Made by a program: the position numbers and the translations under genes. From positions 1 to 42,454 of the forward strand of contig JAFQQD010000032.1 of assembly GCA_017411435.1 (NCBI GenBank): a stretch of DNA of 42,454 nt, in the 5' to 3' direction. Source of the stretch: Clostridia bacterium. GTDB taxonomy: Bacteria; Bacillota; Clostridia; UMGS1883. Shown piece after piece: positions 8,649-17,791 of this stretch. Below the pieces are notes generated by a model, which was given only the letters and a program-made list of their open reading frames with translations, did no database searches and was not told the DNA's origin. Numbering within the stretch: position 1 is the first letter of the stretch; every line of letters begins with the position of its first letter.

Positions 8649-9767
8649 TCAATCGCCAAAGCAGATACCGAGACATTTCGCTACCTGTACAAGCTCGCTA
8701 TCGGGGTCAACCTGTTTGTTTTCCTGACCGATAACATCTTCAAGCGATGCATATTCAATCTTGTCACCCTTTAAGATTACCATATTACCGAATTTACCTT
8801 GCATAGCAAGTTCCACTGCGGCACATCCGTAACGGGATGAGAGCACTCTGTCGTGCGCGGATGTAGAGCCGCCGCGCTGAATGTGACCGAGCGTTGTTGC
8901 GCGCGCTTCGTTGTTGCAAAGCTCTTCAAGTTCGTCCGCAACAACCTTTGCAATACCGCCAAGTCTGATGGGGTCGGGGCTGTCTTCACGAACGCGGGCA
9001 ACCACAATTTCGCCATCCTTGGGTTTAGCGCCTTCGGCAACCGCAACGATTGCAAAATCCTTTCCGGCTGCAAGGTCATCTTTGATTTTTGTCGCAACCT
9101 TGTTAATGTCAAATGGAATTTCGGGCAGAAGGATTACATCGGCAGCACCCGCGATACCGCCATGAAGTGTAAGCCAGCCTGCACCGCGTCCCATAATTTC
9201 TGCAACCATAATTCTGCCGTGGCTTTTAGCAGTCGTTCTGAGACGGTCAAGACAGTCTGATACAACTGAAACAGCTGTATCAAAGCCGAATGTATAATCT
9301 GTACAGTTAAGGTCGTTATCGATGGTCTTGGGAATAGCAATAACATTTACACCAAGGCGTGCAAAGTCGCGCCCGCTTGTAAGTGTACCGTCTCCGCCGA
9401 GGATGAAGAGTGCGTCAATGCCCTCTCTCTTAAGATTTTCAACGGCCCTCATAGAGGCATCGTGATAAACGATTTTACCGTCTTTTCTGATAACTGCACC
9501 ATGTTCGTCACGGGCAGGATACTTAAAAAGGTTGTCCTTGTTGGAGCTTTTTAAGATTGTACCGCCTTCGCTGAGGATTTCCTGAACGCTGTCAAGTGTA
9601 AGCGGAATGAAATCGTTGTGATAAAGACCGTGATACCCCTTACGGATACCAACAACCTCAAGTCCGTATTTAACTACAGCAGTTTTTACGACAGCGCGTA
9701 TAACTGCATTAAGACCGGGACAGTCACCGCCGCCGGTAAGAATAGCAATTTTTTTAATCTGTGCCAA
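8649..9767 (-). CDS. pfkA: 6-phosphofructokinase, group III type
   Basis: A 372-residue phosphofructokinase with TGGGDCPGLNAV at the N-terminus, GGDGT at 124-128 and PKTIDND at 146-152. Gly in the first motif is the ATP-type residue and Lys in the second is the PPi-type residue. This combination is known from group III enzymes, several of which use ATP. ATP use is therefore inferred, not certain. It is about 50 residues longer than the E. coli enzyme, as usual for this group. The start is a TTG with GGAGG 8 bases upstream; a GTG further up overlaps that site. It is monocistronic. Confidence 0.9.
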   Translation of the reverse strand: MAQIKKIAILTGGGDCPGLNAVIRAVVKTAVVKYGLEVVGIRKGYHGLYHNDFIPLTLDSVQEILSEGGTILKSSNKDNLFKYPARDEHGAVIRKDGKIVYHDASMRAVENLKREGIDALFILGGDGTLTSGRDFARLGVNVIAIPKTIDNDLNCTDYTFGFDTAVSVVSDCLDRLRTTAKSHGRIMVAEIMGRGAGWLTLHGGIAGAADVILLPEIPFDINKVATKIKDDLAAGKDFAIVAVAEGAKPKDGEIVVARVREDSPDPIRLGGIAKVVADELEELCNNEARATTLGHIQRGGSTSAHDRVLSSRYGCAAVELAMQGKFGNMVILKGDKIEYASLEDVIGQENKQVDPDSELVQVAKCLGICFGD

Positions 9768-9820
9768 TTTATATTCCTCCGTTCCCACCTGGGATAATAA
9801 GCAAAAAGTCTTTCCAATCT

Positions 9821-9849
9821 ATATTACTACACCTTGCCCTCAATTTCAA
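9821..9849 (-). promoter_or_regulatory. Promoter of pfkA
   Basis: TTGAAA (9844-9849), 17 bases and TAATAT (9821-9826) on the minus strand, about 55 bases before the TTG start. Confidence 0.6.
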
Positions 9850-9901
9850 GCAAAATTTTCAATAAATTCCTGTTTTTTTACAATAATTTCCCCGATTGTG
9901 A

Positions 9902-9936
9902 AAAAAGGCAAGAGGATGCCACGGCATCCTCTTTAG
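9902..9936 (-). terminator. Terminator of the ctsR-mcsA-mcsB-clpC operon
   Basis: AAGAGGATGC with its complement forms a strong stem right after the clpC stop, followed on the minus strand by GCC and a T-run. Confidence 0.85.
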
Positions 9937-9940
9937 TATT

Positions 9941-12364
9941 TTACTTTTTTTCAATTTTTATTTCATCATTTTCAGCCTTTATTATAACACTGTCGCCTTT
10001 TTCTATTTTCCCGTCAAGCATTTCTTCCGCGAAAAGGTCTTCAACCTTTGATGTGATGGCACGGCGCAGCGGCCTTGCTCCATATACGGGGTCAAAGCCT
10101 GCTTTTGCAAGCACCTTTACGGCACTTTCGTCAATTTCGACCGTAATATCGCTTTGCAGAAGTCTCTTTTTAATATCCTCCATCATAACAAGTGCAATCT
10201 GCCCGATTTCATCTTCGCTTAAGCGGTTAAAGACAATTATATCGTCAACACGGTTTAAGAATTCAGGGCGGAATGCCTTTTTAAGCTCATCCATAACACT
10301 GCCACGGATATTCTTGTTGACTTTTTCAAGGTCCTCTGTCGCAGATGCAAAACCAAGTGATTTCGGCTCGGTAATATTTCTTGCACCGAGGTTACTTGTC
10401 ATTATTATAACACAATTCTTAAAATCCACGCGTCTTCCCTGACTGTCTGTTAAGATACCGTCATCGAGTATCTGTAAAAGAATGTTGAAAACATCGGGAT
10501 GCGCCTTTTCAATTTCGTCAAAAAGGATTACGCTGTAAGGCTTTCTGCGCACCTTTTCGGTAAGCTGTCCGCCCTCGTCAAATCCAACATATCCGGGAGG
10601 CGAGCCAACCATTTTTGATACGGAATGTTTTTCCATATATTCTGACATATCAATGCGTATGAGTGCATCCTCGTTACCGAAAAGTGCTTCGGTAAGTGCT
10701 TTTGAAAGCTCTGTCTTACCTACACCCGTAGGACCGAGGAATATGAATGAGCCAATCGGACGCCTGGGGTCTTTAAGCCCCATTCTTCCGCGGCGGATTG
10801 CACGGCTTATTGCCGTCACTGCATCGTGCTGACCGATAACGCGCTTGTGGAGAACTTCTTCGAGATTGCGAAGACGCTCGCTCTCCTCCTCGGCAAGCTT
10901 CTTCACGGGGATTCCCGTCCAGCCTGACACGATTTCAGCGATTTCGTCTTCGCCGATTTCTCCCGATGTGCCGGTTGTGTTCTTTTTCCATTCCCCGTGA
11001 AGAGAAGAAAGTTTTTCGTTTTTCTCTTTTTCTTCATCGCGAAGAAGAGCCGCTTTTTCAAAATCCTGTGAATTTATCGCCTCTTTCTTTTCTGCGGCGA
11101 TAAGTTCAATTTCTTCTTCAAGCTCCTTTATTTCAGGAGGCAGGGTAAGTGCACCGAGTTTTACGCGGCTGCACGCCTCGTCAATAAGGTCAATAGCCTT
11201 GTCAGGCAAGAAACGGTCTGTTATATAACGGCCGCTCATTTTTGCAGCGGCAATAATTGCTTCGTCTGAAATTTTTACACCGTGGTGCGCCTCGTACTTT
11301 TCGCGGATTCCTTTTAAGATTTCGATTGTTTCATCGCATGTAGGCTCGCCAACGGTTACGGGCTGGAATCTTCTTTCAAGTGCGGCATCTTTTTCAATAT
11401 GCTTTCTGTATTCGTTAAGTGTGGTCGCACCGATAAGCTGCAGCTCTCCTCGTGCAAGAGACGGCTTTAATATGTTTGCCGCATCTATCGCGCCCTCTGC
11501 CGCACCTGCACCGATGATAGTATGCATCTCATCAACAAAGAGTATTACATTTCCTGCTTTTATAATTTCATCAACAGCTTTTTTAAGTCTTTCTTCAAAT
11601 TCGCCGCGGTACTTTGCGCCTGCAACGACACTTGAAAGGTCAAGAGAAACCACCCTTTTTCCTTTCAGGAGCTCGGGAACATTACCCTTCACAATTTCCT
11701 GAGCAAGACCTTCCGCAACGGCAGTTTTACCGACACCGGGCTCGCCAAGGAGAACGGGGTTGTTTTTCGTTCTGCGTGACAGAATTTGTATCACGCGCTC
11801 GATTTCCTTTTCGCGACCGATTACGGGGTCAAACTTTCCTGCCCTTGCAAATTCGGTCAGGTCACGGCCGAACTGATTAAGCGTGGGCGTATCTGCGCCT
11901 GCTTCCTTTTTCTTGGGGCTATGAGGAGTTGCATCCGTAAGGGCAGAAACAATATCCTCGTAAAGATTATTGGGCACGCCAAAAGACATTAAAATCTTGA
12001 ATGCAACACTGTCGCGTTCGCGCGCAAGGGCGAGGAGGATATGCTCCGTGCCTATATACGCACTCTGGAATTTGTGCGCCTCGGCTACCGATTGCTGGAG
12101 TGCGCGGTTTGTCCTTGGGGTAAATCCTGCAAAATTACCTGAAAAAGCTCCGCCCTTGTTGTATTCCTCGATTTTTTCCAGAAGCGCCTCGGAAGTAATA
12201 TTAAATGCACCAAGGTATTTTGCAGCAAAACCGCTTCCTTCGGCTAAAAGACCGTAAAGAATATGCTCTGTTCCTATATAATTGCAATTTGTATCGGCTG
12301 CACATTTCTGCGAAAGTGAAATCGCTTTTTGTGCTTTGCCGGTAAATCTGTTTTCAAAACTCAT
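9941..12364 (-). CDS. clpC: ATP-dependent Clp protease ATPase subunit ClpC
   Basis: An 807-residue class I Clp/Hsp100 unfoldase that feeds proteins to ClpP. It has the N-terminal Clp repeat domain (1 to about 145), a first AAA+ module with GEPGVGKT near 207, a UVR-type coiled middle region near 425-445, and a second AAA+ module with GPTGVGKT near 545 followed by [11 protein letters not shown] and GSPPGYVG. The middle domain is where McsB-type adaptors dock in relatives. GGAGG lies 8 bases before the ATG. It is the last gene of the class III heat-shock operon and is expected to be repressed by CtsR. Confidence 0.97.
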   Translation of the reverse strand: MSFENRFTGKAQKAISLSQKCAADTNCNYIGTEHILYGLLAEGSGFAAKYLGAFNITSEALLEKIEEYNKGGAFSGNFAGFTPRTNRALQQSVAEAHKFQSAYIGTEHILLALARERDSVAFKILMSFGVPNNLYEDIVSALTDATPHSPKKKEAGADTPTLNQFGRDLTEFARAGKFDPVIGREKEIERVIQILSRRTKNNPVLLGEPGVGKTAVAEGLAQEIVKGNVPELLKGKRVVSLDLSSVVAGAKYRGEFEERLKKAVDEIIKAGNVILFVDEMHTIIGAGAAEGAIDAANILKPSLARGELQLIGATTLNEYRKHIEKDAALERRFQPVTVGEPTCDETIEILKGIREKYEAHHGVKISDEAIIAAAKMSGRYITDRFLPDKAIDLIDEACSRVKLGALTLPPEIKELEEEIELIAAEKKEAINSQDFEKAALLRDEEKEKNEKLSSLHGEWKKNTTGTSGEIGEDEIAEIVSGWTGIPVKKLAEEESERLRNLEEVLHKRVIGQHDAVTAISRAIRRGRMGLKDPRRPIGSFIFLGPTGVGKTELSKALTEALFGNEDALIRIDMSEYMEKHSVSKMVGSPPGYVGFDEGGQLTEKVRRKPYSVILFDEIEKAHPDVFNILLQILDDGILTDSQGRRVDFKNCVIIMTSNLGARNITEPKSLGFASATEDLEKVNKNIRGSVMDELKKAFRPEFLNRVDDIIVFNRLSEDEIGQIALVMMEDIKKRLLQSDITVEIDESAVKVLAKAGFDPVYGARPLRRAITSKVEDLFAEEMLDGKIEKGDSVIIKAENDEIKIEKK

Positions 12365-12379
12365 TATAATTTCCTCCTT

Positions 12380-13381
12380 TTACAATGTTTTCTGAAGAAT
12401 TTGTGCGCGCCTTACATCCCTCTCGGGAGCAGACAGGCTTTCTCCATCCAGAACGAGTGTCGCAGGCATAGAATTAAACAGTGCACGGCGCAAAGCGACA
12501 ACATCTATATTTTTTATTATGCCTGCATTTGCGCCCATGCAAACATTGGAAACAAGACCAAGTGCTTCGCTTGACGCAATTGTATACGCATATTTAAGTA
12601 TTCCCAGACTGCGCAGACATTTGTCCTTTAATTCGGATTCGCTTTCCTGGAAAAGCTCGGCACATATTCTTCGTTCCTCACTTATAAGCGAGCACGCTGC
12701 TGCGCTGAATCTTGCAAGGATATCCTCCTCACTTGCACCGAGGGTAATCTGATTTGACAGCTGGAACAGTGCTCCGCTTGCGCGGCTGCCCTCACCGTAA
12801 AGTCCGCGTACCGTCATTCCAAGGTTTGCCGCCCATTTAAGAAGCGGATTTATGCGTCCTGCCGCACTTATCGCAGGAAGATGAAGCATAACCGATGCTC
12901 TTAGTCCTGTGCCTGCGTTGGTGGGGCAGCTTGTAAGGAATCCAAACTCGTCATCCTTGTCAAATGTCAGCTTTTCGGAAAGAAGCATCTCAACCTTTTT
13001 TGCCATATCGTATGCACTTTCCGTGTCAAGTCCGTCAGAGAAGACCTGTATACGAAGATGGTCTTCCTCGTTTATCATGATGGAAATCTTCTCGTCACTG
13101 CTGATTATCATAGCGGCAGGTGCTTTTGATGTGCAAAGCTCACTGCTTATAAGATGCTTCTCTATAAGCGCCTTTTTCTTGATGTCGGAAAGGTCAGAAA
13201 CTTTGTGCATCGTAAGTTCGTTTTTAAGGGGCGAATTTGAAAACGCGTCCCATACCTTTTCTATAAGCTCCTCCGCCTGTAAAACCGTCATTTTGCGCGG
13301 ATATGGGAGTGATGCTATGTTTCGGGCAAGACGGATTCTGGTTGTAACGGCGATGTCTTTTTCGTTTATGTTACTCATCAT
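12380..13381 (-). CDS. mcsB: Protein-arginine kinase McsB
   Basis: A 333-residue member of the phosphagen-kinase fold that phosphorylates arginines on proteins and so marks them for ClpC-ClpP. Visible family features are TTRIRLARNIASLPYP near the N-terminus, the CPTNAGTGLRASV block that contains the catalytic cysteine region, and GEGSRASGALFQLSNQ. The first ATG overlaps the mcsA stop (ATGA). A second ATG follows at once and is better spaced (7 bases) from GGAGG, so the protein may be one residue shorter. Coupled translation with mcsA fits their function as kinase and activator. Confidence 0.95.
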   Translation of the reverse strand: MMSNINEKDIAVTTRIRLARNIASLPYPRKMTVLQAEELIEKVWDAFSNSPLKNELTMHKVSDLSDIKKKALIEKHLISSELCTSKAPAAMIISSDEKISIMINEEDHLRIQVFSDGLDTESAYDMAKKVEMLLSEKLTFDKDDEFGFLTSCPTNAGTGLRASVMLHLPAISAAGRINPLLKWAANLGMTVRGLYGEGSRASGALFQLSNQITLGASEEDILARFSAAACSLISEERRICAELFQESESELKDKCLRSLGILKYAYTIASSEALGLVSNVCMGANAGIIKNIDVVALRRALFNSMPATLVLDGESLSAPERDVRRAQILQKTL

Positions 13382-13842
13382 TTGCCCTCCTTTTCGCGTA
13401 TTTCGTCACGGATTTTTGCCGCTTCCTCGTAGTTTTCGGTTTCGATTGCATTTTTGAGGTTGTCTTTTAAGATGTCAATCTCGCTTTTTTCCTCTTTCCT
13501 GATTTCAGGAGCAGGAGTATCGTCAGCTTTTGCTTCGCGGTGAACCGATGTTCCGTGAATCTTCTGAAGCATACTCTTCGCCTGTGCGCGGAATGTTTCG
13601 TAACACTTTCCGCAACCCATTCTGCCCTTGTGCGTAAATTCAGACAGTGTCATACCGCAAGTGGGGCAAACGGTCTTTACCGCCTCTGTGCGTGTGCCGA
13701 ACGAAAGAAGCGAGCCGAAATTGTCAAAAATCGATTCGCCCGATGCACACTTGGAGCAGAGATTAAGCGAGCTCTTCTTTCCGTTTATAATTTGTGTATA
13801 TAATACTGTGGCGTTGTTTTTGCCGCATTTTTCACATAACAT
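13378..13842 (-). CDS. mcsA: McsA, zinc-binding activator of McsB
   Basis: A 154-residue protein with four CxxC pairs: CEKC at the start, CSKC, CPTC and CGKC. They form two zinc-binding units, and a C-terminal UVR motif (about residues 117-150, ending NYEEAAKIRDEIREKE) follows. In relatives it activates the arginine kinase McsB and controls CtsR. I chose the ATG at 13842 because GGAG lies 8 bases upstream; longer versions read into the hairpin region. It overlaps mcsB by 4 bases, but unusually 335 bases separate it from ctsR. Confidence 0.94.
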   Translation of the reverse strand: MLCEKCGKNNATVLYTQIINGKKSSLNLCSKCASGESIFDNFGSLLSFGTRTEAVKTVCPTCGMTLSEFTHKGRMGCGKCYETFRAQAKSMLQKIHGTSVHREAKADDTPAPEIRKEEKSEIDILKDNLKNAIETENYEEAAKIRDEIREKEGK

Positions 13843-13863
13843 ATAAATCGCTCCTTTTTTGTA

Positions 13864-13891
13864 GCGGTCGTGATAAATCAGCACCGACCGC
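13864..13891 (-). promoter_or_regulatory. Hairpin just before the mcsA ribosome binding site
   Basis: GCGGTCG pairs with CGACCGC around a loop of about 14 bases, partly closed by TG/CA pairs, and ends about 13 bases before the ribosome binding site of mcsA. An A-rich stretch rather than a T-run follows on the coding strand, so it is not a clear terminator. It could mark an mRNA processing site or modulate translation. The arm sequence recurs at 14100-14113. Confidence 0.4.
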
Positions 13892-14080
13892 AAAACGCGA
13901 AATATAATATTGTATTTCTTTTATCGGGATATTTTGCATAGTGCCTTTGATTTTTTAGTGTAGAAATCCGCAAACGGATTTCGGATTTTATGCGTTTTGC
14001 TCCGCACAAACTTCGCCTCTCGCTGTACCATCGTACAGCTTCGGATAACCCTTCGGCTCAGTTTGTACGCTCTGCACTAC
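13892..14080 (+). repeat. Multi-hairpin repeat, family B, copy 1
   Basis: It sits inside the ctsR operon, between ctsR and mcsA, on the opposite strand to the genes. Conserved parts: AAAACGC pairing with GCGTTTT about 100 bases on; a hairpin GAAATCCG/CGGATTTC; ACAAACT (14006) pairing with AGTTTGT (14060); an inner GCTGTAC/GTACAGC hairpin; and a closing CTGCAC. Copies 2 and 3 lie near 28825 and 40990. It is flanked by direct repeats of GCGGTCGTGATAAA (13864-13877 and 14100-14113). Confidence 0.75.
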
Positions 14081-14113
14081 TTTCTCCCAACCTTTCTTGC
14101 GGTCGTGATAAAG

Positions 14114-14175
14114 CGGTGTCATTCTGAGCGAAGCGAAGAATCTCATTCCGCACTCCGAATTCCGCATTCCGCATT
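14114..14175. repeat. Short repeat block with a GAGCGAAGCGAAG motif and ATTCCGCA units
   Basis: After the second GCGGTCGTGATAAA the sequence reads TCATTCTGAGCGAAGCGAAG, a dispersed motif I have seen in many bacterial genomes (recollection, not a search result). Several imperfect copies of ATTCCGCA follow, up to the ctsR stop. Nothing coding is visible. Confidence 0.5.
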
Positions 14176-14177
14176 TA

Positions 14178-14630
14178 TTACGCTCCTGCTATGCTTATAA
14201 GCATACTCTTAAATATCCTCGCTCTTACACTGTCGCGGATATCAGCGGTAAAGGGAAGAACCTTATCGTTTACTGCACCTAAAATTATGTGCGCCTCACG
14301 GGGGGTGATACATTCATAATCAACAAGATTTTGTACGAACACCGCTGCTGTGCGATAGGAAAGCGTGCTTCCGACTGCATTTACTATGTGCATGGGGTAG
14401 GTTGAACGGTCAGTCTTGACTGTGCGTATCCGCACACCGCCACCGCCGCCGCGTCTGCTTTCGATGATGTATCCGCGCTCGGGGGTAAAGCGTGTCTGGA
14501 TAACATAGTTTATCTGACTTGGCACGCAGTTGAGTTCCCCCGCAAGTGTGTTTCGCTGAATTTCCACATTACCGTCTGATTCTTTCAGCATATCTATAAG
14601 CATTTTTTCGATGATGTCTGACATATTCAT
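14178..14630 (-). CDS. ctsR: CtsR, repressor of class III stress genes
   Basis: A 150-residue winged-helix repressor. The N-terminal half has the helix-turn-helix (NTLAGELNCVPSQINYVI) and the glycine-rich wing (ESRRGGGGGVRI), and the C-terminal half is the dimerisation domain that McsB/ClpC act on. In Firmicutes it represses clp genes by binding heptad repeats and is inactivated by heat. AAAGGAG lies upstream of the first ATG. It is the first gene of the clpC operon, and its own promoter carries CtsR boxes, so it is expected to be autoregulated. Confidence 0.96.
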   Translation of the reverse strand: MNMSDIIEKMLIDMLKESDGNVEIQRNTLAGELNCVPSQINYVIQTRFTPERGYIIESRRGGGGGVRIRTVKTDRSTYPMHIVNAVGSTLSYRTAAVFVQNLVDYECITPREAHIILGAVNDKVLPFTADIRDSVRARIFKSMLISIAGA

Positions 14631-14656
14631 ATATAAACACTCCTTTCGCGATAAAA

Positions 14657-14681
14657 TTTGACTTTGACTTTCTTTGACTTT
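14657..14681 (-). promoter_or_regulatory. CtsR operator
   Basis: On the minus strand there are two AGTCAAA heptads separated by three bases, followed at once by a third GTCAAA. This closely fits the known CtsR site (tandem GGTCAAA heptads with a 3-base spacer), with A for G at the first position of each heptad. It lies just downstream of the -10 box, where binding would block transcription. Confidence 0.88.
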
Positions 14682-14710
14682 AATATATCACTCCTTTTTC
14701 CGTTTGTCAA
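14682..14710 (-). promoter_or_regulatory. Sigma-A promoter of the ctsR operon
   Basis: Perfect TTGACA (14705-14710), 17 bases and TATATT (14682-14687). The start site would fall inside the CtsR operator. Confidence 0.85.
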
Positions 14711-14739
14711 TACTTTTCCAAAAAAAAGAAAGAATAGCG

Positions 14740-14764
14740 AAGAAATTCGCTATTCTTTCACAAA
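14740..14764 (-). terminator. Hairpin near the potD 3' end
   Basis: GAATAGCGAA and TTCGCTATTC form a 10-bp stem 4 bases after the potD stop region, with a T-run beyond on the minus strand. It is the likely terminator of the pot operon. Confidence 0.75.
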
Positions 14765-14767
14765 AAA

Positions 14768-16201
14768 TTATCTTCTGCGTCTTCTCTTTTTAAGTTTTTT
14801 ACGGATTTTGTTTGTAATCATCGCTGCTGCCATAAGTGCGAGGAACGCCATCATAAAATATGAAAACGCGGAAATATTGTTGCTTTTAACCTGCGTCCAC
14901 ATTTCAAGCACCGCCTGATTTTTATCGCCGAAATCTTCCATAATTCCGCACCGTGCAACTTCATCGAGTGACGGATACTGTGTGGTAAGCTGTCTTCCTA
15001 AGGCGTTTGTTTTTATGATTGCCTTCCCGTTTGTATAATGTTTCTCGGAAAGCGTTCCCTCGAAGAAATAGGAAAGGTCATATTCGTATTTCCCGTCCTC
15101 ATCCTCATAATTTTCTTTCACAAGCTCAAAAATCTCGTCACCTGCAATCGCACTTGTATAGCCGATGTAGTCCATATTCATAACTGCAATTTCAGGCCTG
15201 CACAGAAAGTCAACAAAATCCTGAGCAAGCTCTGTGTTCGCGCCCTTGGGCATTACCCAGCCGTCAAACCATATGGTTGAGCCCTCATCGGGGATTTTGA
15301 AGGCGAGGAGCTTGTCATCCTCATCTTCGGCAAGGTCCATTGCATAAACGGCATCACCGCTCCACGCAAGGTTTGCGTCAATCTTGCCCGATACAATATC
15401 TGTCTTGCCCGAGTCAACCTCAAATCCGTAGATGTTTTTCTTCATTTCGGAAAGAGCCGTGCCGACATTTTCGATAGTTTTATCAGTCGTATCGTTTGCA
15501 ACCGCATTTACGGTTTTCTGCAGCTCTTCAGCCTTTATTTCACCGTTTTCGTATTTTCTGTTTGCCTCGCGCAGTTTTTCACGCTGAACATAGAGCGAGC
15601 CTACAACATACGCATCGCGCGAAACATCCTTACATGTGACGCGGTTTTTGTAGTCCGTGTTCCAGAAAAGGTCCCATGTTGAAACATCTTCATATTTTAT
15701 TGTTTCAGGGTTATACAAAAATCCGACCGTACCCCACATATACGCAACTGCGTAATCTGTCCAGTCATTCTTCTGGAATAAGTCCGAAATGTAGGGAGAT
15801 ACATACTTTGTATAATTCTCCATTTTGGAAATGTCAAATTTCTCAACGGAAATTGCATCGTCCGTACCCTCTTTTGTTGCAAGAAGCATCTTTTGTATTA
15901 TGTAGTCGGACGGACATACAAGGTCGTAGCTCGTTTTCCCTGTGCGCAGGGTGTTGAGCATTGTTTCGTTTGTTTCAAATGTATCGTACTGTACGCGTAC
16001 TTTTTTTCCTGTACGGCGCTCGTAATCCTTTTCCCACAGCTCCATAACAGAGTCGGCAATTTTTGCGCCATCGTCATCCTTGCCTTCGTTTATGTAATCC
16101 TGCCAGTTATAAACGCGCAGGACCTCCTCCTCGGCAAAGGCGGACGGAGTATAAAGGAAAAGAAGCATCATACAAAGAAGCAGTGCATTAAATCTTTTCA
16201 T
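14768..16201 (-). CDS. potD: Polyamine ABC transporter substrate-binding protein with C-terminal anchor
   Basis: A 477-residue extracellular binding protein of the PotD/PotF type: RVYNWQDYI near the mature N-terminus, YDLVCPSDYI, and SIEKFD/NYTKY-like segments. The N-terminus is a signal peptide ending in AFA. It has no lipobox cysteine. Instead the C-terminus has one hydrophobic span (about 445-463) and a basic tail of five arginines, so the protein is probably held in the membrane by its C-terminus. The start at 16201 has AAGGAG upstream and overlaps the end of potC. Spermidine/putrescine as substrate is inferred from family and operon. Confidence 0.9.
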   Translation of the reverse strand: MKRFNALLLCMMLLFLYTPSAFAEEEVLRVYNWQDYINEGKDDDGAKIADSVMELWEKDYERRTGKKVRVQYDTFETNETMLNTLRTGKTSYDLVCPSDYIIQKMLLATKEGTDDAISVEKFDISKMENYTKYVSPYISDLFQKNDWTDYAVAYMWGTVGFLYNPETIKYEDVSTWDLFWNTDYKNRVTCKDVSRDAYVVGSLYVQREKLREANRKYENGEIKAEELQKTVNAVANDTTDKTIENVGTALSEMKKNIYGFEVDSGKTDIVSGKIDANLAWSGDAVYAMDLAEDEDDKLLAFKIPDEGSTIWFDGWVMPKGANTELAQDFVDFLCRPEIAVMNMDYIGYTSAIAGDEIFELVKENYEDEDGKYEYDLSYFFEGTLSEKHYTNGKAIIKTNALGRQLTTQYPSLDEVARCGIMEDFGDKNQAVLEMWTQVKSNNISAFSYFMMAFLALMAAAMITNKIRKKLKKRRRRR

Positions 16202-16994
16202 CGCTTTTTTTCTCCTTGGAGTTAACATTTACAATGATAAGTATTACAAGGGCAATCAGCGTAATAACCGTTGTCAGCGCACGAAGTGACGGGGGAAGAG
16301 TTCCCTTTTTACTTGTAACACCGTAAACATAGGTGCTGAGTGTCTGGAACGCCGTATCCCTTGTAAAAGCAGTTATGATATAGTCATCGAGTGAAAGTGT
16401 GACTGACAGTATAAATCCTGAAAACACACCGGGCATAATCTCGGGCAAAACGATAGAGCGAAGAGCCTTCGCCGGTGTTGCACCAAGGTCAAGCGCCGCC
16501 TCATAAATATTGGGGTCCATCTGCATCAGCTTCGGACGGACGGACAGCACTACAAACGGAATAGTCAGCACTACATGACCGACAAGAAGTGTGATAAAGT
16601 TAAACTGCACACCGAAAAATACGAAAAGAATTGTAAGCGACAGAGCCGTTACGATTTCCGCATTCATAACGGGTATGTTGCCGATACCCTCCATAATTGC
16701 CTTGGTACGCTTTTTGCTGTAAAAAATACCTATCGCACCGAGTGTGCCGAGGATTGTTGACACCACCGCAGAGGATATTGCAACGAGGAATGTGTTGTAA
16801 AACGCCTGCATAATCTCTTTATCGCGGAAAAGAGTGCGGTAAAGGTGCATGCTGAACCCGTCCCAGTTGCCGATAATTTTTGTGTTGGTAAAACTGAACG
16901 CGATAAGGAGAAGTATGGGTGCATACATCACAAAAAGAAGGATGTACACATAGAATTTGCACAGAAAATCTGTAAGCGAAAAATTCTTTTTCAT
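16188..16994 (-). CDS. potC: Polyamine ABC transporter permease PotC
   Basis: A 268-residue inner-membrane permease with about six hydrophobic spans and the cytoplasmic EAA loop (EAALDLGATPAKALRSIVLPEI) that contacts the ATPase. Sequence and order match PotC/PotI proteins. The ATG at 16994 overlaps the potB stop as TAATG and has GGAGG 9 bases upstream; a GTG two codons earlier is too close to that site. It overlaps potD by 14 bases, showing tight translational coupling. Confidence 0.94.
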   Translation of the reverse strand: MKKNFSLTDFLCKFYVYILLFVMYAPILLLIAFSFTNTKIIGNWDGFSMHLYRTLFRDKEIMQAFYNTFLVAISSAVVSTILGTLGAIGIFYSKKRTKAIMEGIGNIPVMNAEIVTALSLTILFVFFGVQFNFITLLVGHVVLTIPFVVLSVRPKLMQMDPNIYEAALDLGATPAKALRSIVLPEIMPGVFSGFILSVTLSLDDYIITAFTRDTAFQTLSTYVYGVTSKKGTLPPSLRALTTVITLIALVILIIVNVNSKEKKSDEKI

Positions 16995-17791
16995 TACCAC
17001 AGACCTCCTCTTACTTCTTCTTCGGGCGCGGAGTCAGTGCACAGCGAGCCAAACGCAATAATTACAAGCATAATAAGTGCAACAAGGCTTCCTATATGCC
17101 ATAAGCCCTGGTCAAAATAAAGCTGAATACTGTTACCTATAAGAGAAATTTTCCTCTCACCCATAACATCGCTTATAACATAACTGCTCATAGTCGGCAT
17201 AAATACCATTGTCGATGCCGACACAACACCTGGCATCGTCATGGGCAGAATTGTTTTGAAGAATGTCTGCACCTTGTTTGCGCCCAGGTCATAGCTTGCC
17301 TCAATAAGCGAAATATCCATTTTTGTCATCGTAGTATAAAGCGGCAGAATTACAAACGGCAGATAGTTGTAAACCATACCTATCATTGTCGCAAGATACG
17401 GATGCTCACCGCCCGATATCCCCATCCAGAAAAGAAGGTCGCGCGTTGCTGCGGTGCGCAGAACAAAGTTAATCCACATCGGCATCACGAAAAGAAGCAC
17501 AGTCGCCTTGCCGAATCCCATGCCCTTTTTCGCAAGGAAAAATGCGGCAGGGTAACCAAGGAGCAGGCATATAGCCGTATTTAACATCCCTATAAATATA
17601 CTGAACATCAGCGTATTTATATTGTGTCCGCCCGAAAAGAATGTGCTGAAATTAGAAAGTGTCAGCATGCCATTTTCATCGGTAAAGGCATACGCCACGA
17701 TAAGAAACAGCGGAATCACAACAAAAAGTATCAGAAATACAGCATAGGGCACGGCGAGAGTTTTTCTGGAAAAAATCTTATTTTTTCGCAT
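16994..17791 (-). CDS. potB: Polyamine ABC transporter permease PotB
   Basis: A 265-residue permease with a basic N-terminus, about six membrane spans and the EAA motif ([25 protein letters not shown]). It pairs with PotC to form the channel. Its start overlaps the potA stop by 14 bases, and its stop shares one base with the potC start. There is no gap for internal regulation. Confidence 0.94.
   Translation of the reverse strand: MRKNKIFSRKTLAVPYAVFLILFVVIPLFLIVAYAFTDENGMLTLSNFSTFFSGGHNINTLMFSIFIGMLNTAICLLLGYPAAFFLAKKGMGFGKATVLLFVMPMWINFVLRTAATRDLLFWMGISGGEHPYLATMIGMVYNYLPFVILPLYTTMTKMDISLIEASYDLGANKVQTFFKTILPMTMPGVVSASTMVFMPTMSSYVISDVMGERKISLIGNSIQLYFDQGLWHIGSLVALIMLVIIAFGSLCTDSAPEEEVRGGLW

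Noticed and set aside
9834-10442. 202-residue frame antisense to clpC
   Set aside because: Serine-rich low-complexity translation opposite a certain gene, with no start signal; a shadow of clpC codon use.
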